Assembly: GCF_016522505.1 (NCBI RefSeq)
Contig: NZ_JAEHOH010000015.1
Span: forward strand, 1 to 64,000
Source of the DNA: Leucobacter chromiisoli
Lineage (GTDB): Bacteria > Actinomycetota > Actinomycetes > Actinomycetales > Microbacteriaceae
Length of the DNA: 64,000 nt
Direction of reading: 5' to 3'
The notes beneath the pieces are model-generated. The model worked only from the letters and a program-made list of their open reading frames with translations, made no database searches and was not told the origin of the DNA. Shown in pieces: positions 18,449 to 26,923 of the stretch (positions are counted from its first letter, which is position 1; every line of letters begins with the position of its first letter). Both the position numbers and the translations under genes were made by a program.

Positions 18449-19678
18449 GTGGGCATCTATCGAGATCTGGGGCGCAGTCCGGGGGTCTTCCGAGTCCTCT
18501 TCGCGCAGCTCACCGCCCGGTTCCCCTTCGGGATGCTCTCGATCATCCTGCTGCTGCACATCCAGCTGGCCTACGGCGACTACACCTCCGCAGGCATCAT
18601 CCTCGCCTCGCAGAGCGTCGGCCAGGCGATCGCCGGCCCGCTGACCAGCCGCATGATGGGGCGCTGGGGCATGCGCCCCGTGCTGACCATCACCTCCCTG
18701 CTGTGCGCATCGCTCCTCGTCACGATCGCGCTGGTGCACCTGCCGCTGGCCGTGGTGGCGGGCATCGCGTTCCTGGTCGGCATCTCGACCCCGCCCGTCA
18801 CCCCGGCCGTGCGCACGATCTACCCCAAGCTCGTGCCGGGCAGGCAGCTCTCCGCCCTCTTCTCGCTCGACGCCTCGGCGCAGGAGATCATCTGGGTGTT
18901 CGGGCCCGTGGTCGCGGTCTTCGTCTCCTCGCAGTTCGGCACCTCCGCCGGCCTGCTCGTCGCGGCCGCGTTCATGGTCGGCGGAGGCGCCTGGTTCATC
19001 ATGAGCCCGGCGGTCGCCCAGGTGAGGATCCCGCGCGCCAGACGCAGCCTCGGCGCCGTGCTGCGGCGCCCGACCGTCGTGATCTCCACCATCGTCGGCT
19101 TCCTCTTCGTCGCCTCGTTCGCGGCGATCGAGGCGGGCATCGTGGCCGCCTTCGCCGACCAGGGCGGTGGGCACGGCGGACACGGCAGCATCGAGTCGGG
19201 CATCGTGCTCGCGGTCTTCGCGGGCGGATCGCTGATCGGCGGGCTGCTCGTCGGCCATCGCCAGCTGCGCCCGTGGTCGATGCTGCTGCGCGCGCTCGTG
19301 GTGCTCGCCGGCACGGCGCTGTGCCTCGTGAGGCTCGACATGTGGTGGCTCGCGCTCGTGCTGTTCCTCGGCGGTCTCGGCACTGCGCCGGTGTTCGCGG
19401 CCCTCTCGAACATCGTGAGCTCGACCGTGAAGTTCTCCGAGACCGCCGAGGCCTACGGCTGGGTCGGCACCGGCCAGCTCGTCGGAGTCGCCGCCGGTTC
19501 GGCGGTGGCGGGCATCGCCATCGACGCGGCGGGCCCGCGGGGTGCGATCCTCGTGTCGGTCGGATTCCTGCTGGTCACGGTGATCAGCGCGGCGGTCACG
19601 ATTCGCTGGCTCCCCGATCTGCGGGGGAAGGACGCCACGCCGCTCCCCGACACCGAGCCGCTGCAGCTGCCCGACTGA
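18449..19678 (+). CDS. MFS transporter
   Basis: 409-aa major facilitator with about 12 hydrophobic helices. The intracellular loop 2-3 has GPLTSRMMGRWGMRP and helix 4 is preceded by FLVGISTPPVTPAVRTIYPKL. A histidine/glycine-rich external loop (GGGHGGHGS, about 230-238) might bind a metal ion. The sequence resembles actinobacterial drug/arabinose-efflux-type MFS proteins, but no substrate can be assigned. The start is GTG with no Shine-Dalgarno, supported by a promoter placed for a leaderless transcript. The gene ends 6 nt before the convergent XRE-cupin regulator. Confidence 0.85.
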   Translation: MGIYRDLGRSPGVFRVLFAQLTARFPFGMLSIILLLHIQLAYGDYTSAGIILASQSVGQAIAGPLTSRMMGRWGMRPVLTITSLLCASLLVTIALVHLPLAVVAGIAFLVGISTPPVTPAVRTIYPKLVPGRQLSALFSLDASAQEIIWVFGPVVAVFVSSQFGTSAGLLVAAAFMVGGGAWFIMSPAVAQVRIPRARRSLGAVLRRPTVVISTIVGFLFVASFAAIEAGIVAAFADQGGGHGGHGSIESGIVLAVFAGGSLIGGLLVGHRQLRPWSMLLRALVVLAGTALCLVRLDMWWLALVLFLGGLGTAPVFAALSNIVSSTVKFSETAEAYGWVGTGQLVGVAAGSAVAGIAIDAAGPRGAILVSVGFLLVTVISAAVTIRWLPDLRGKDATPLPDTEPLQLPD

Positions 19679-19684
19679 TCGCGC

Positions 19685-20266
19685 TCAGTTGGAGCCGCTC
19701 CACGGCGCGGGGATCAGGGTCCACATCACCTCGGCGCCCTCGTCGCCGGCGTACCAGTTGTGCGGCGTCCTGCCGGGGAACGTGAGGGTGTCGCCCGCCC
19801 CGAGGTGCTCCTCGCGCTCCGCGAACCGCAGCAGCACCGAGCCGCTGATCACGTGCAGCACCTCGACGTCGCAGTTGACGGTGTAGAGCCCGCCCCCGCC
19901 GCTGCCGCCCGGTTCCAGCGAGGAGCGGATGGTCTGCACCCGGTCCTCGCCCCGCGGCGTGATCAGCCGCTCGTCGACACCCGTGCCGCCCATGTTGATG
20001 CGCGGCGCGCCGGCGAGGGCGATCCGCTGCACCTCGGGCGCCTCGAAGAGCGAGCCGACGGGCAGTGACAGCGCCTGGCAGATCTGCACGAGCGTCGAGA
20101 CGCTCGGCGACGTGCCGTCGCGCTCGATCCGGCTGAGGAACCCCTTCGTCACCCCCGCGGCGGCCGCGACGCGCTCCAGCGTGAGCCCCTGGGCGAGCCG
20201 GGAGGCGCGGAGCTTCGCGCCGATGCGGATCGGGCCGGACTCCGCGGCGGGGTGCACCGGTCGCAT
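19685..20266 (-). CDS. XRE-family regulator with C-terminal cupin
   Basis: 193-aa transcription factor. The helix-turn-helix (about 18-72) contains LRASRLAQGLTLERVAAAAGVTKGFLSRIERDGTSP-type residues, with VAAAAGVTKGFLSRIER as the recognition core. A cupin domain (about 110-185, ending PGRTPHNWYAGDEGAEVMW) is the likely ligand sensor. The architecture is that of PuuR-like repressors of amine and amino-acid catabolism. It is divergent from the ureohydrolase operon, whose promoter region holds two inverted repeats, so it is probably the local repressor; the ligand is unknown. AGGAG lies 7 nt before the ATG. Confidence 0.88.
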   Translation of the reverse strand: MRPVHPAAESGPIRIGAKLRASRLAQGLTLERVAAAAGVTKGFLSRIERDGTSPSVSTLVQICQALSLPVGSLFEAPEVQRIALAGAPRINMGGTGVDERLITPRGEDRVQTIRSSLEPGGSGGGGLYTVNCDVEVLHVISGSVLLRFAEREEHLGAGDTLTFPGRTPHNWYAGDEGAEVMWTLIPAPWSGSN

Positions 20267-20281
20267 GTCGCGCTCCTGTCA

Positions 20282-20311
20282 TTGACCGCAGCGGGGCGCT
20301 GCGCCTATAGT
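20282..20311 (+). promoter_or_regulatory. Promoter of the ureohydrolase operon
   Basis: TTGACC (20282-20287) and TATAGT (20306-20311) are separated by 18 nt, one of the best matches to the sigma-70 consensus in the window. The leader would be about 55 nt and carries two inverted repeats. Confidence 0.7.
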
Positions 20312-20321
20312 GAGGGGAAGT

Positions 20322-20359
20322 TCACCTCGGTGACTCATATGTTTACCACAAGAAAACAT
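20322..20359. promoter_or_regulatory. Two inverted repeats in the ureohydrolase leader
   Basis: TCACC-TC-GGTGA (20322-20333) begins just past the predicted transcription start, and ATGTTT / AAACAT (20339-20344 and 20354-20359, 9-nt spacer) precedes the GGAAGG ribosome site. Both are perfect dyads. They are likely operator candidates for the divergent XRE-cupin protein. The octamer ATGTTTAC recurs at 25572, in front of the MHS transporter gene. Confidence 0.5.
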
Positions 20360-20373
20360 GGAAGGACAAGGAC

Positions 20374-21321
20374 GTGACCTCTCACACCCCGCAGGGACCG
20401 GTGGACGCCAGCCTGACGCCCCGCTACGCAGGGATCGCGACGTTCGCGAAGCTGCCCCGCATCGAGGACGTTCCCGAGGCTCGCGTCGCGGTCGTCGGCG
20501 TCCCCTTCGACAGCGGCGTCAGCTACCGCCCCGGCGCCCGCTTCGGCCCCTCCCACGTGCGCGAGGCCTCGCGTCTGCTCCGCCCCTACAACCCCGCCCA
20601 GGACATCTCGCCGTTCGCCGTGCAGCAGGTCGTCGATGCGGGCGACATCGTCGCCAACCCCTTCAACCTCGACGAGGCCGTGCGCCAGGTCGAGGAGGCC
20701 GCGACCGAGCTCGGCGAGCGCGTCGAGAAGATCGTGACCATCGGCGGCGACCACACCATCGCCCTGCCGCTGCTGCGCGCCATCACCAAGAAGCACGGTC
20801 CGGTCGCGGTGCTGCACTTCGACGCGCACCTCGACACGTGGGACACGTACTTCGGCGCCCCCACCACGCACGGCACCCCCTTCCGCCGCGCCTCCGAAGA
20901 GGGCCTCATCGACATGACCGCCAGCATGCACGGCGGCACCCGCGGCCCGCTCTACGGCAAGGAGGACCTCGAGGACGACGAGCGCCTCGGCTTCGCGATC
21001 GTGACGAGCGAATACATCGAGGAGCACGGCGTGCAGGCCGCCCTCGACCGGATCCGCGACCGGATCGGCGACAAGCCGCTCTACATCTCGATCGACATCG
21101 ACGTGCTCGATCCGGCGCACGCGCCCGGCACCGGCACCCCGGAGGCGGGCGGGCTGACGAGCCGCGAGATGCTGCGCCTCATCCGCGGGCTCGCCGACCG
21201 CAACATCGTCGGCGCCGACGTCGTCGAGGTCGCCCCCGCCTACGACCACGCGCAGATGACGGCGGTCGCGGCGAGCCACGTCGTCTACGAGCTCATCAGC
21301 GCGATGGGCAAGTCGGTCTGA
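20374..21321 (+). CDS. Agmatinase-family ureohydrolase (guanidino substrate uncertain)
   Basis: 315-aa binuclear-metal amidinohydrolase that removes urea from a guanidino compound. Metal ligands are visible in [23 protein letters not shown] and [19 protein letters not shown]. The segment [17 protein letters not shown] is closer, as I recall the family, to guanidinobutyrase/guanidinopropionase-type enzymes than to E. coli SpeB, so agmatine is only one candidate. GTG start with GGAAGG about 8 nt upstream. It is first in an operon with a SnoaL-like protein, NCS1 permease, cyclase-family hydrolase and aldehyde dehydrogenase, suggesting uptake and catabolism of a nitrogenous compound. Confidence 0.85.
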   Translation: MTSHTPQGPVDASLTPRYAGIATFAKLPRIEDVPEARVAVVGVPFDSGVSYRPGARFGPSHVREASRLLRPYNPAQDISPFAVQQVVDAGDIVANPFNLDEAVRQVEEAATELGERVEKIVTIGGDHTIALPLLRAITKKHGPVAVLHFDAHLDTWDTYFGAPTTHGTPFRRASEEGLIDMTASMHGGTRGPLYGKEDLEDDERLGFAIVTSEYIEEHGVQAALDRIRDRIGDKPLYISIDIDVLDPAHAPGTGTPEAGGLTSREMLRLIRGLADRNIVGADVVEVAPAYDHAQMTAVAASHVVYELISAMGKSV

Positions 21322-21326
21322 GCGTC

Positions 21327-21791
21327 ATGCGCACCCCTGCCGAAGAGTCCGTCCTCGCCGCGGCCGACGCGATCGTGGCCGCGTTCGCCGCGACCGACAC
21401 CGCCGCCTACTTCGCCGGCTTCTCCCCCGATGCGAGCTTCGTCTTCCACCCCGAGCCCGCCCGGCTGAACTCCCGGGCCGAGTACGAGGAGCTGTGGCGG
21501 GGATGGCTCGAGAGCGGCTGGCGGGTGACCGCCTGCGAGTCGAGCGAACGGCTCGTGCAGACCTTCCCCGGCGGGGCGGTCTTCAGCCACACGGTCGCCA
21601 CGAGCATCGACAGCGCCGAGGGGCCCGACTCGTACGTCGAGCGGGAGAGCATCGTCTTCCGCGTGGACGGCGACGACCTCCTCGCCGTCCACGAGCACCT
21701 CTCCACCGTGCCCGACGAGATCGGAGCGCGGAACGCCGCCGCCGCGCAGGCGGGCGAGGAGCGGGATCGGAACAGGGAGGAGGCGGCATGA
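21327..21791 (+). CDS. SnoaL/NTF2-like protein (YybH-type)
   Basis: 154-aa protein of the nuclear transport factor 2-like cone fold, a family used as small binding domains or isomerases. The pattern (long N-terminal helix AAADAIVAAFAATDTAAYFAGF, then strands with FVFHPEPARLNSRAEYEELWRGW and VERESIVFRVDGDDLLAVHEHLS) fits DUF4440/SnoaL-like members. It starts 5 nt after the ureohydrolase stop, and its TGA overlaps the ATG of the permease, so it is translationally coupled to both. Its role in the pathway is unknown; possibly it binds or isomerises an intermediate. The tail is Ala/Glu/Arg-rich. Confidence 0.75.
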   Translation: MRTPAEESVLAAADAIVAAFAATDTAAYFAGFSPDASFVFHPEPARLNSRAEYEELWRGWLESGWRVTACESSERLVQTFPGGAVFSHTVATSIDSAEGPDSYVERESIVFRVDGDDLLAVHEHLSTVPDEIGARNAAAAQAGEERDRNREEAA

Positions 21792-23338
21792 CGAGCCCCG
21801 CGACCATGGCCGTCAACCTCGACGGCAGCGCCGACTCCGCGGGCCCCGTCCGCGGCACGCAGTCCCTGCCCCACGTCGGGATGATCTGGCTGGCGGCCAA
21901 TCTCGTCGTCACGACCCTGCTGACGGGCACGCTGTTCGTGCCGGGCGTCTCCTTCGGCACGGCCACCACGATGATCCTGCTCGGCACGCTCATCGGCGTG
22001 GTCGTGCTCGTGCTCGTCGGCAACATCGGCACCCGCACCGGACTGCCCACGATGGCGATCACGCGCGGCGCGTTCGGCATCCGGGGCAGCCTGCTGCCGG
22101 CCGCCGCCAACCTCATCATCCTGATGGGGTGGAGCTGGGTGCAGGCGATGCTCGCAGGGGTCACCGTGGACTACCTCGTCCATGAGGCCACGGGTTTCTC
22201 GAATCCGGCTCTGTTCTCCGCGATCTGCCAGGGCATCGTCGTCGTGCTCGCGATCTTCGGCCACACCGGCATCTCGCGCGTGGAGCCCTGGCTCGCGCTC
22301 GCGATCCTCGTGGTCATGGGCTTCGTCTTCGCCGCGGCGTTCGGCGCCTTCGGCATCTCCGACTTCGCCGCGATCCCGGTCGACCCCGAGTTGGGCGCCA
22401 CGCCCTTCACCACGCTCGACATCGTCATCGCCACCGCGATCTCGTGGACCGTGCTCTCGGCCGACATGAACCGCCACGCGAAGACCAGCACCGCCGGAAT
22501 CGTCGGCTCGGGGATCGGCTACACCCTGTCGACCGTCATCGCGATGCTGCTCGGCCTCGTCGCCTTCAGCACCGTGCTGCTGCGCGACGGCGACGCCGCG
22601 CCGTTCGACCCGACCGTCATCGTCTCCGAATTCGGGTGGCCGCTCGGCATCGCCATCTTCCTCTCCGTCATGGCCACCAACACGATGGTCGTCTTCGGCA
22701 TGGTCACCTCGGTGGTCAACGCCCAGTCGAAGTGGCACCTCCGGTTCCTGCCCACCGCCATCGTGCTCGGCGTGATCTCGGTGATCGGGTCGACGTTCCT
22801 GGGGCTGCTCGACCAGTTCACCGACTTCCTGTTCGTGATCAGCGCGTTCTTCGTCCCCGTGTTCGCGATCATGATCGCCGACTACTACCTGCTCAAGCGC
22901 CGCGCCTACTCGAGGCAGATCCTGCACGAGACCCCCGCGAGCCGCTACTGGTACCGCGGCGGCGTCAACTGGATCGCCGTGGTCGTCTGGGTGATCGGCG
23001 CCGCGCTCTCCTACCTGCTCAGCTACGTCGTCCCGAGCCCCCTCGGGGCGAACATCCCCGCGTTCGCGGCGAGCTTCCTGCTCTATCTCGTCCTCATGCT
23101 CCTGCTCGGTCGCGCGCTGGGCCTGCGGGATCCGCGCGATCCCGAGCCGACGGGCCACCTGCTCGACCAGATCGCGACCGAGGAGATCGCCCAGCCGGCG
23201 CGGTCGACGCAGGCTGGGCCCGAGCGGTCGGCGCGGCCGGCGCAGGCGAATCGGGATCCGGCAGAGGGGGATCCGGCGCAGGGGGATCCGGCGCAGGGCG
23301 GCCCGGCGCGACCGACGGACCCCGGGGCGAAGGACTGA
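21788..23338 (+). CDS. NCS1-family permease (cytosine/purine/hydantoin type)
   Basis: 516-aa secondary transporter with about 12 hydrophobic helices. NCS1 hallmarks include the N-terminal WLAANLVVTTLLTGTLF, the GWSWVQAMLAGV segment and SADMNRHAKTS in the middle, where substrate and sodium or proton sites lie. Family substrates are nucleobases, hydantoins, allantoin and thiamine precursors; here the operon suggests a guanidino or ureido compound, which is inference. The start overlaps the previous stop (ATGA). The C-terminal tail contains three 15-bp repeats encoding DPAEG/DPAQG (23255-23299). Confidence 0.88.
   Translation: MTSPATMAVNLDGSADSAGPVRGTQSLPHVGMIWLAANLVVTTLLTGTLFVPGVSFGTATTMILLGTLIGVVVLVLVGNIGTRTGLPTMAITRGAFGIRGSLLPAAANLIILMGWSWVQAMLAGVTVDYLVHEATGFSNPALFSAICQGIVVVLAIFGHTGISRVEPWLALAILVVMGFVFAAAFGAFGISDFAAIPVDPELGATPFTTLDIVIATAISWTVLSADMNRHAKTSTAGIVGSGIGYTLSTVIAMLLGLVAFSTVLLRDGDAAPFDPTVIVSEFGWPLGIAIFLSVMATNTMVVFGMVTSVVNAQSKWHLRFLPTAIVLGVISVIGSTFLGLLDQFTDFLFVISAFFVPVFAIMIADYYLLKRRAYSRQILHETPASRYWYRGGVNWIAVVVWVIGAALSYLLSYVVPSPLGANIPAFAASFLLYLVLMLLLGRALGLRDPRDPEPTGHLLDQIATEEIAQPARSTQAGPERSARPAQANRDPAEGDPAQGDPAQGGPARPTDPGAKD
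23255..23299 (+). repeat. Three 15-bp tandem repeats in a permease tail
   Basis: GATCCGGCAGAGGGG, GATCCGGCGCAGGGG and GATCCGGCGCAGGGC follow each other in frame, encoding DPAEG, DPAQG, DPAQG in the cytoplasmic C-terminus of the NCS1 permease. Confidence 0.8.
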
Positions 23339-23342
23339 GCGC

Positions 23343-24164
23343 GTGACGCTCGTCGATCTCAGCCGGCCCGTCACGAGCGGGATGCCCGTCTACCCCGGCG
23401 ACCCCGAGGTGCGGATCGACGAGGCGCTCGACATCGAGACGGACGGCGTGGCCGTCGCGTCGCTGCGGATGGGATCGCACACCGGCACGCACCTCGATGC
23501 CCCGTCGCACTCGATTGCGGGCGGCAGGACCGTGGACCGGATCCCGCTCGATCTGCTCTGCGGCGAGGCGCGGGTGCTCCGGGCGTCGTCGGTCGGCCCC
23601 GGGGAGGGGATCGTCGCCGACCATCTGGACGCGCCGCTCCCGGCGGAGCTGCCCCGCATCGTCCTGCTCGGAACGGGGTGGGATCGCGCCTTCGGCACCC
23701 CGGAGGCGCTGCAGCACCCCCACCTGGCGGTCGAGTTCGCGCGGCGGCTCTGGGACCGCGGGGCCCGGGTGCTCGGTGTCGACACGTTCAGCCCGGACCC
23801 GACGGATCCGGCGGCGACCGCGATGCCGGTCCACGAGTTCTGGCTCGGGGGCGACGGGGTCATCGTCGAGAACCTCACCGGGCTCCTGGCCCTGCCGGAC
23901 CGCGTGGAGGCCGCCCTGCTCCCGCTGCGCCTGGCGGGCGTCGACGGATCGCCCGTGCGGGCCGTAGCCAGGATCGCCCAGGAACCCCTCTGGCGACGGA
24001 ATCCGTCGCACATTCGCACCGATACGAACGATACGAACAGCTCGAACGCCGAATTCGCACGCATTCGGGATGTAGTGCGAACGAGCGAGGTGTGGGAGAC
24101 TGGCAGCACCCAGCACACGACGAAGTCACGAGGAGTGAGTCATACATGGGCAAGTACGCCGTGA
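23343..24164 (+). CDS. Cyclase-family metal hydrolase (kynurenine formamidase-like)
   Basis: Member of the cyclase/KynB fold that hydrolyses amides or lactams using a metal bound by the motif HxGTHxDxPxH, seen here as HTGTHLDAPSH (about 50-60). The early DLSRPVTSGMPVYPGDP is also typical. Expected length is about 210-225 residues, and the recognisable domain ends near GSPVRAVARI; the frame then continues about 60 residues through AT-richer DNA that overlaps the next gene by 19 nt. The extra tail is probably fortuitous. GTG start 4 nt after the permease stop. It might open a ring or amide product upstream of the dehydrogenase. Confidence 0.85.
   Translation: MTLVDLSRPVTSGMPVYPGDPEVRIDEALDIETDGVAVASLRMGSHTGTHLDAPSHSIAGGRTVDRIPLDLLCGEARVLRASSVGPGEGIVADHLDAPLPAELPRIVLLGTGWDRAFGTPEALQHPHLAVEFARRLWDRGARVLGVDTFSPDPTDPAATAMPVHEFWLGGDGVIVENLTGLLALPDRVEAALLPLRLAGVDGSPVRAVARIAQEPLWRRNPSHIRTDTNDTNSSNAEFARIRDVVRTSEVWETGSTQHTTKSRGVSHTWASTP
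24053..24081. promoter_or_regulatory. Inverted repeat upstream of the aldehyde dehydrogenase
   Basis: TTCGCAC (24053-24059) and GTGCGAA (24075-24081) form a 7-bp inverted repeat, and a further TTCGCAC copy lies at 24013-24019 beside the tandem GATACGAAC-type repeat. The area is less GC-rich than its surroundings and sits in the poorly conserved tail of the cyclase gene, so it may be a control region for the next gene. Confidence 0.4.
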
Positions 24165-25501
24165 TCAACCCGGCCACGGGCGAAACCGTCGCCGAGTACC
24201 CCGGGGCCACCGACGAGCAGATCGAAGAGGCCATCGCCTCCGCGCACCGCGCCTACCGGGAATGGGCTCGCAAGACGACGCTCGCCGAACGAGCCGCGCT
24301 GGCGCAGAAGGCCGCGGACCTGATGATCGAGCGCAAGGAGGAGCTCGGGGCCATCATCAACCGCGAGATGGGCAAGCCCCTCGATCAGGCGGTCGGCGAG
24401 GCGGAGTTCTCGGGTGAGATCACCGCGGCATTCGCGAAGAACGCCGAGACCTGGCTCGCCGACGAGGAGCTGCAGGTCGAGGACGGCCTGCGCACCTTCA
24501 TCCGCAAGCAGGGCATCGGCCCGATCCTCGGCATCATGCCCTGGAACTACCCCTACTACCAGGTCGCGCGCTTCGCGTCGCCGAACCTGATCCTCGGCAA
24601 CACGATCGTGCTCAAGCACGCCGAGCAGTGCCCAGAGTCGGCGCTCGCGCTCGAGAAGATCTACCGCGACGCCGGCTTCCCCGAGGGCGCGTACGTGAAC
24701 GTGTTCGCGTCGCACGACCAGATCTCGACCATCATCGCCGACGATCGCATCCAGGGCGTCTCGCTCACCGGCTCGGAGCGCGCCGGCGCGATCATCGCCG
24801 AGCAGGCCGGCAAGCACCTCAAGAAGTGCGTGCTCGAGCTCGGCGGATCCGATCCGTTCATCGTGCTCGACACCGCCAACATCGACCACGCGGTCGAGCA
24901 GGCCGTGGGCGGCCGCATGGAGAACACCGGCCAGGCGTGCAACGGCTCGAAGCGTATCATCGTGCTCGACCAGTACTTCGACGAGTTCGCCGAGAAGTTC
25001 AAGGCGGCGATCGGCGGCCAGTCGTACGAGAACGGCGACTTCGGCCCGCTGTCCTCCGCGAAGGCGACCGAGACGCTCGCCTCGCAGGTGCAGGGCGCCC
25101 TGGACCAGGGCGCCGAGGTGCTCGTCGGTGACAGCTCCCCCGAGGGCAACCGGTTCACACCGACCGTGATCACCGGCGTCACTCCGGAGATGGACGTGTA
25201 CAGCCAGGAGCTGTTCGGCCCCGTCGCCCAGCTCTACCGGGTATCGAGCGAGGAGGAGGCGATCGAGCTCGCCAACTCGTCGCCCTACGGCCTGGGCTCG
25301 GTCGTGATCTGCGACGACCTCGAGCGCGCGGAGAGCGTGGGCGATCGCCTCGACGTGGGCATGGTGTTCATCGGGGCCGCGGGCCTCGAGGGCGCCGACG
25401 TGCCGTTCGGCGGCGTGAAGAAGTCGGGCTACGGCCGCGAGCTGGGCAAGGGCGGCATGGAGGAGTTCGCCAACAAGAAGCTCTTCCGCTTCGCCGGCTA
25501 G
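24146..25501 (+). CDS. gabD: Aldehyde dehydrogenase, succinate-semialdehyde type
   Basis: 451-aa NAD(P)-dependent aldehyde dehydrogenase. The catalytic glutamate lies in LELGGSDPFIVL and the nucleophilic cysteine in NTGQACNGSKR; the substrate/cofactor region GIMPWNYPYYQVARF and the oxyanion Asn in PWN are present. Length and sequence are closest to the GabD/YneI subgroup that oxidises succinate semialdehyde, so it could finish degradation of 4-guanidinobutyrate, putrescine or GABA, in keeping with its operon (inference). ATG at 24146 has AGGAG about 10 nt upstream. A strong terminator follows 18 nt after the stop. Confidence 0.88.
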   Translation: MGKYAVINPATGETVAEYPGATDEQIEEAIASAHRAYREWARKTTLAERAALAQKAADLMIERKEELGAIINREMGKPLDQAVGEAEFSGEITAAFAKNAETWLADEELQVEDGLRTFIRKQGIGPILGIMPWNYPYYQVARFASPNLILGNTIVLKHAEQCPESALALEKIYRDAGFPEGAYVNVFASHDQISTIIADDRIQGVSLTGSERAGAIIAEQAGKHLKKCVLELGGSDPFIVLDTANIDHAVEQAVGGRMENTGQACNGSKRIIVLDQYFDEFAEKFKAAIGGQSYENGDFGPLSSAKATETLASQVQGALDQGAEVLVGDSSPEGNRFTPTVITGVTPEMDVYSQELFGPVAQLYRVSSEEEAIELANSSPYGLGSVVICDDLERAESVGDRLDVGMVFIGAAGLEGADVPFGGVKKSGYGRELGKGGMEEFANKKLFRFAG

Positions 25502-25519
25502 GCTCGGCCCGTCTGCGCA

Positions 25520-25549
25520 GGGGTCGGGGTCCTTCGGGGCCCCGACCCC
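25520..25549 (+). terminator. Terminator of the ureohydrolase-ALDH operon
   Basis: A 13-bp stem (GGGGTCGGGGTCC / GGGCCCCGACCCC, one G-U pair) is closed by a TTCG tetraloop. This very stable hairpin marks the end of the operon. Confidence 0.85.
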
Positions 25550-25570
25550 GTTGCGTTCCCGCTCACCCGC

Positions 25571-25579
25571 TATGTTTAC
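25571..25579 (+). promoter_or_regulatory. -10 region for leaderless MHS transporter mRNA
   Basis: TATGTT (25571-25576) lies 6 nt before the GTG start at 25583. The overlapping octamer ATGTTTAC is shared with the leader of the ureohydrolase operon (20339-20346), hinting at common regulation. Confidence 0.4.
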
Positions 25580-25582
25580 TAA

Positions 25583-26923
25583 GTGGCATCCGGCAGAACA
25601 GCAGCGACGAATCAGGAGCACGCGGTGGACGCACCCCTCGATGAGGACCCTCGCACCTCCCTCTCCCGGGCCCGCAAGGTCGCGTTCGCGGCGCTCGCCG
25701 GCACCGCGATGGAGTGGTACGACTACTACCTGTTCGGCCTCGCGGCCGCGCTGGTCTTCAACCGCCTCTACTTCACGACGCTCGATCCGCGCGCGGCCTC
25801 GCTCGCGGCGTTCGCGACGTTCGGGGTCGGCTTCGTCGCCCGCCCGCTCGGCGCGGTGCTGTTCGGCAGCATCGGCGACCGCGTCGGCCGCAGGCCGGCG
25901 CTGATCCTGAGCGTCGCGCTCATCGGCGTGGCGACCGCGTGCATGGGCGTGCTCCCCGACTTCACCGCGATCGGCATCGCCGCCCCCGTCTTCCTCGTGC
26001 TGCTGCGCCTCGTCCAGGGCGTCGCCGTCGGGGGCGAGTGGAGCGGCGCCATGACCATCGCCGTCGAGCACGCACCGCCGGAGCACCGCAGCCGGCTCGC
26101 CTCGCTCGTGCAGCTCTCGTCCCCCGTCGCGACACTGCTGTCGAGCGGCGCCTTCACGCTCGTGCTCATGCTGCCGCCCGAGTCGTTCGACGCCTGGGGC
26201 TGGCGGCTGCCGTTCCTCGCCGCGCTGCCCATGCTCGGCGTGGCCGTCTTCATGCGGATCCGGATCGACGAGTCGCCGGAGTTCCGCGAGGTCGCGCGGG
26301 AGGGCGCCCGCACCCGGGTGCCGTTCGCTGCCGTCTTCCGGCGCGCCCCGGGGCGGCTCGGCATCGCGATCCTCATCTCGATGCTCGGCGTCGGCGGCTT
26401 CTACTTCATGAACACGTTCCTCGTGAACTTCGGTGCGAACGAGCGCGGCTTCGACCGGCAGCTCATGGTGAACGCGACGCTCGTCGCCGCCGTGGTGCAG
26501 GCCGGGGTGACGCTGTGGTCGGGGCGGCTGGCCGAGCGCTTCGGTCCCGGCCGGGTGACGCTGTGGGGCGGGCTCGCGACGGCCGTCGTCGCGTTCCCGG
26601 TGTTCTGGCTCGTGGATTCCCAGCAGCCGGCGGCAGCGGTGCTCGCGGTGTGCCTGGGGCTGTCGGCGGTGATCCTCGCCTACGGGACGGCCGGCTCGGC
26701 CCTCGCCGGGCTCTTCCCGACGGAGCTGCGCTACTCAGGGGTGAGCCTCGGCTACAACCTGGCTGCGGTCGTCGGGGGCTTCCTTCCGCTCGCGGCGCAG
26801 GCCTCGCTCGGAGCATCGGGCGGAGCCTCATGGGGGCCGGCAGCCCTCTTCGCCCTGTTCGGGCTGGCCACCGCCCTCGGCGGAGCGCTCGCCCACCGCG
26901 TCTCACGCTCCCCCGACGCCTGA
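25583..26923 (+). CDS. MFS transporter, metabolite:H+ symporter (MHS) type
   Basis: 446-aa major facilitator of the MHS subgroup (relatives ShiA, ProP, KgtP), proton symporters for organic acids and betaines. The subgroup marker GTAMEWYDYYLFG in helix 1 and the loop FGSIGDRVGRRPALILSV are clear, with RFGPGRV in the second half. The substrate could be an acid or amine linked to the preceding catabolic operon, from which it is separated by a terminator. GTG start, apparently leaderless. The GTG is followed by about 25 polar residues before helix 1. Confidence 0.88.
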   Translation: MASGRTAATNQEHAVDAPLDEDPRTSLSRARKVAFAALAGTAMEWYDYYLFGLAAALVFNRLYFTTLDPRAASLAAFATFGVGFVARPLGAVLFGSIGDRVGRRPALILSVALIGVATACMGVLPDFTAIGIAAPVFLVLLRLVQGVAVGGEWSGAMTIAVEHAPPEHRSRLASLVQLSSPVATLLSSGAFTLVLMLPPESFDAWGWRLPFLAALPMLGVAVFMRIRIDESPEFREVAREGARTRVPFAAVFRRAPGRLGIAILISMLGVGGFYFMNTFLVNFGANERGFDRQLMVNATLVAAVVQAGVTLWSGRLAERFGPGRVTLWGGLATAVVAFPVFWLVDSQQPAAAVLAVCLGLSAVILAYGTAGSALAGLFPTELRYSGVSLGYNLAAVVGGFLPLAAQASLGASGGASWGPAALFALFGLATALGGALAHRVSRSPDA

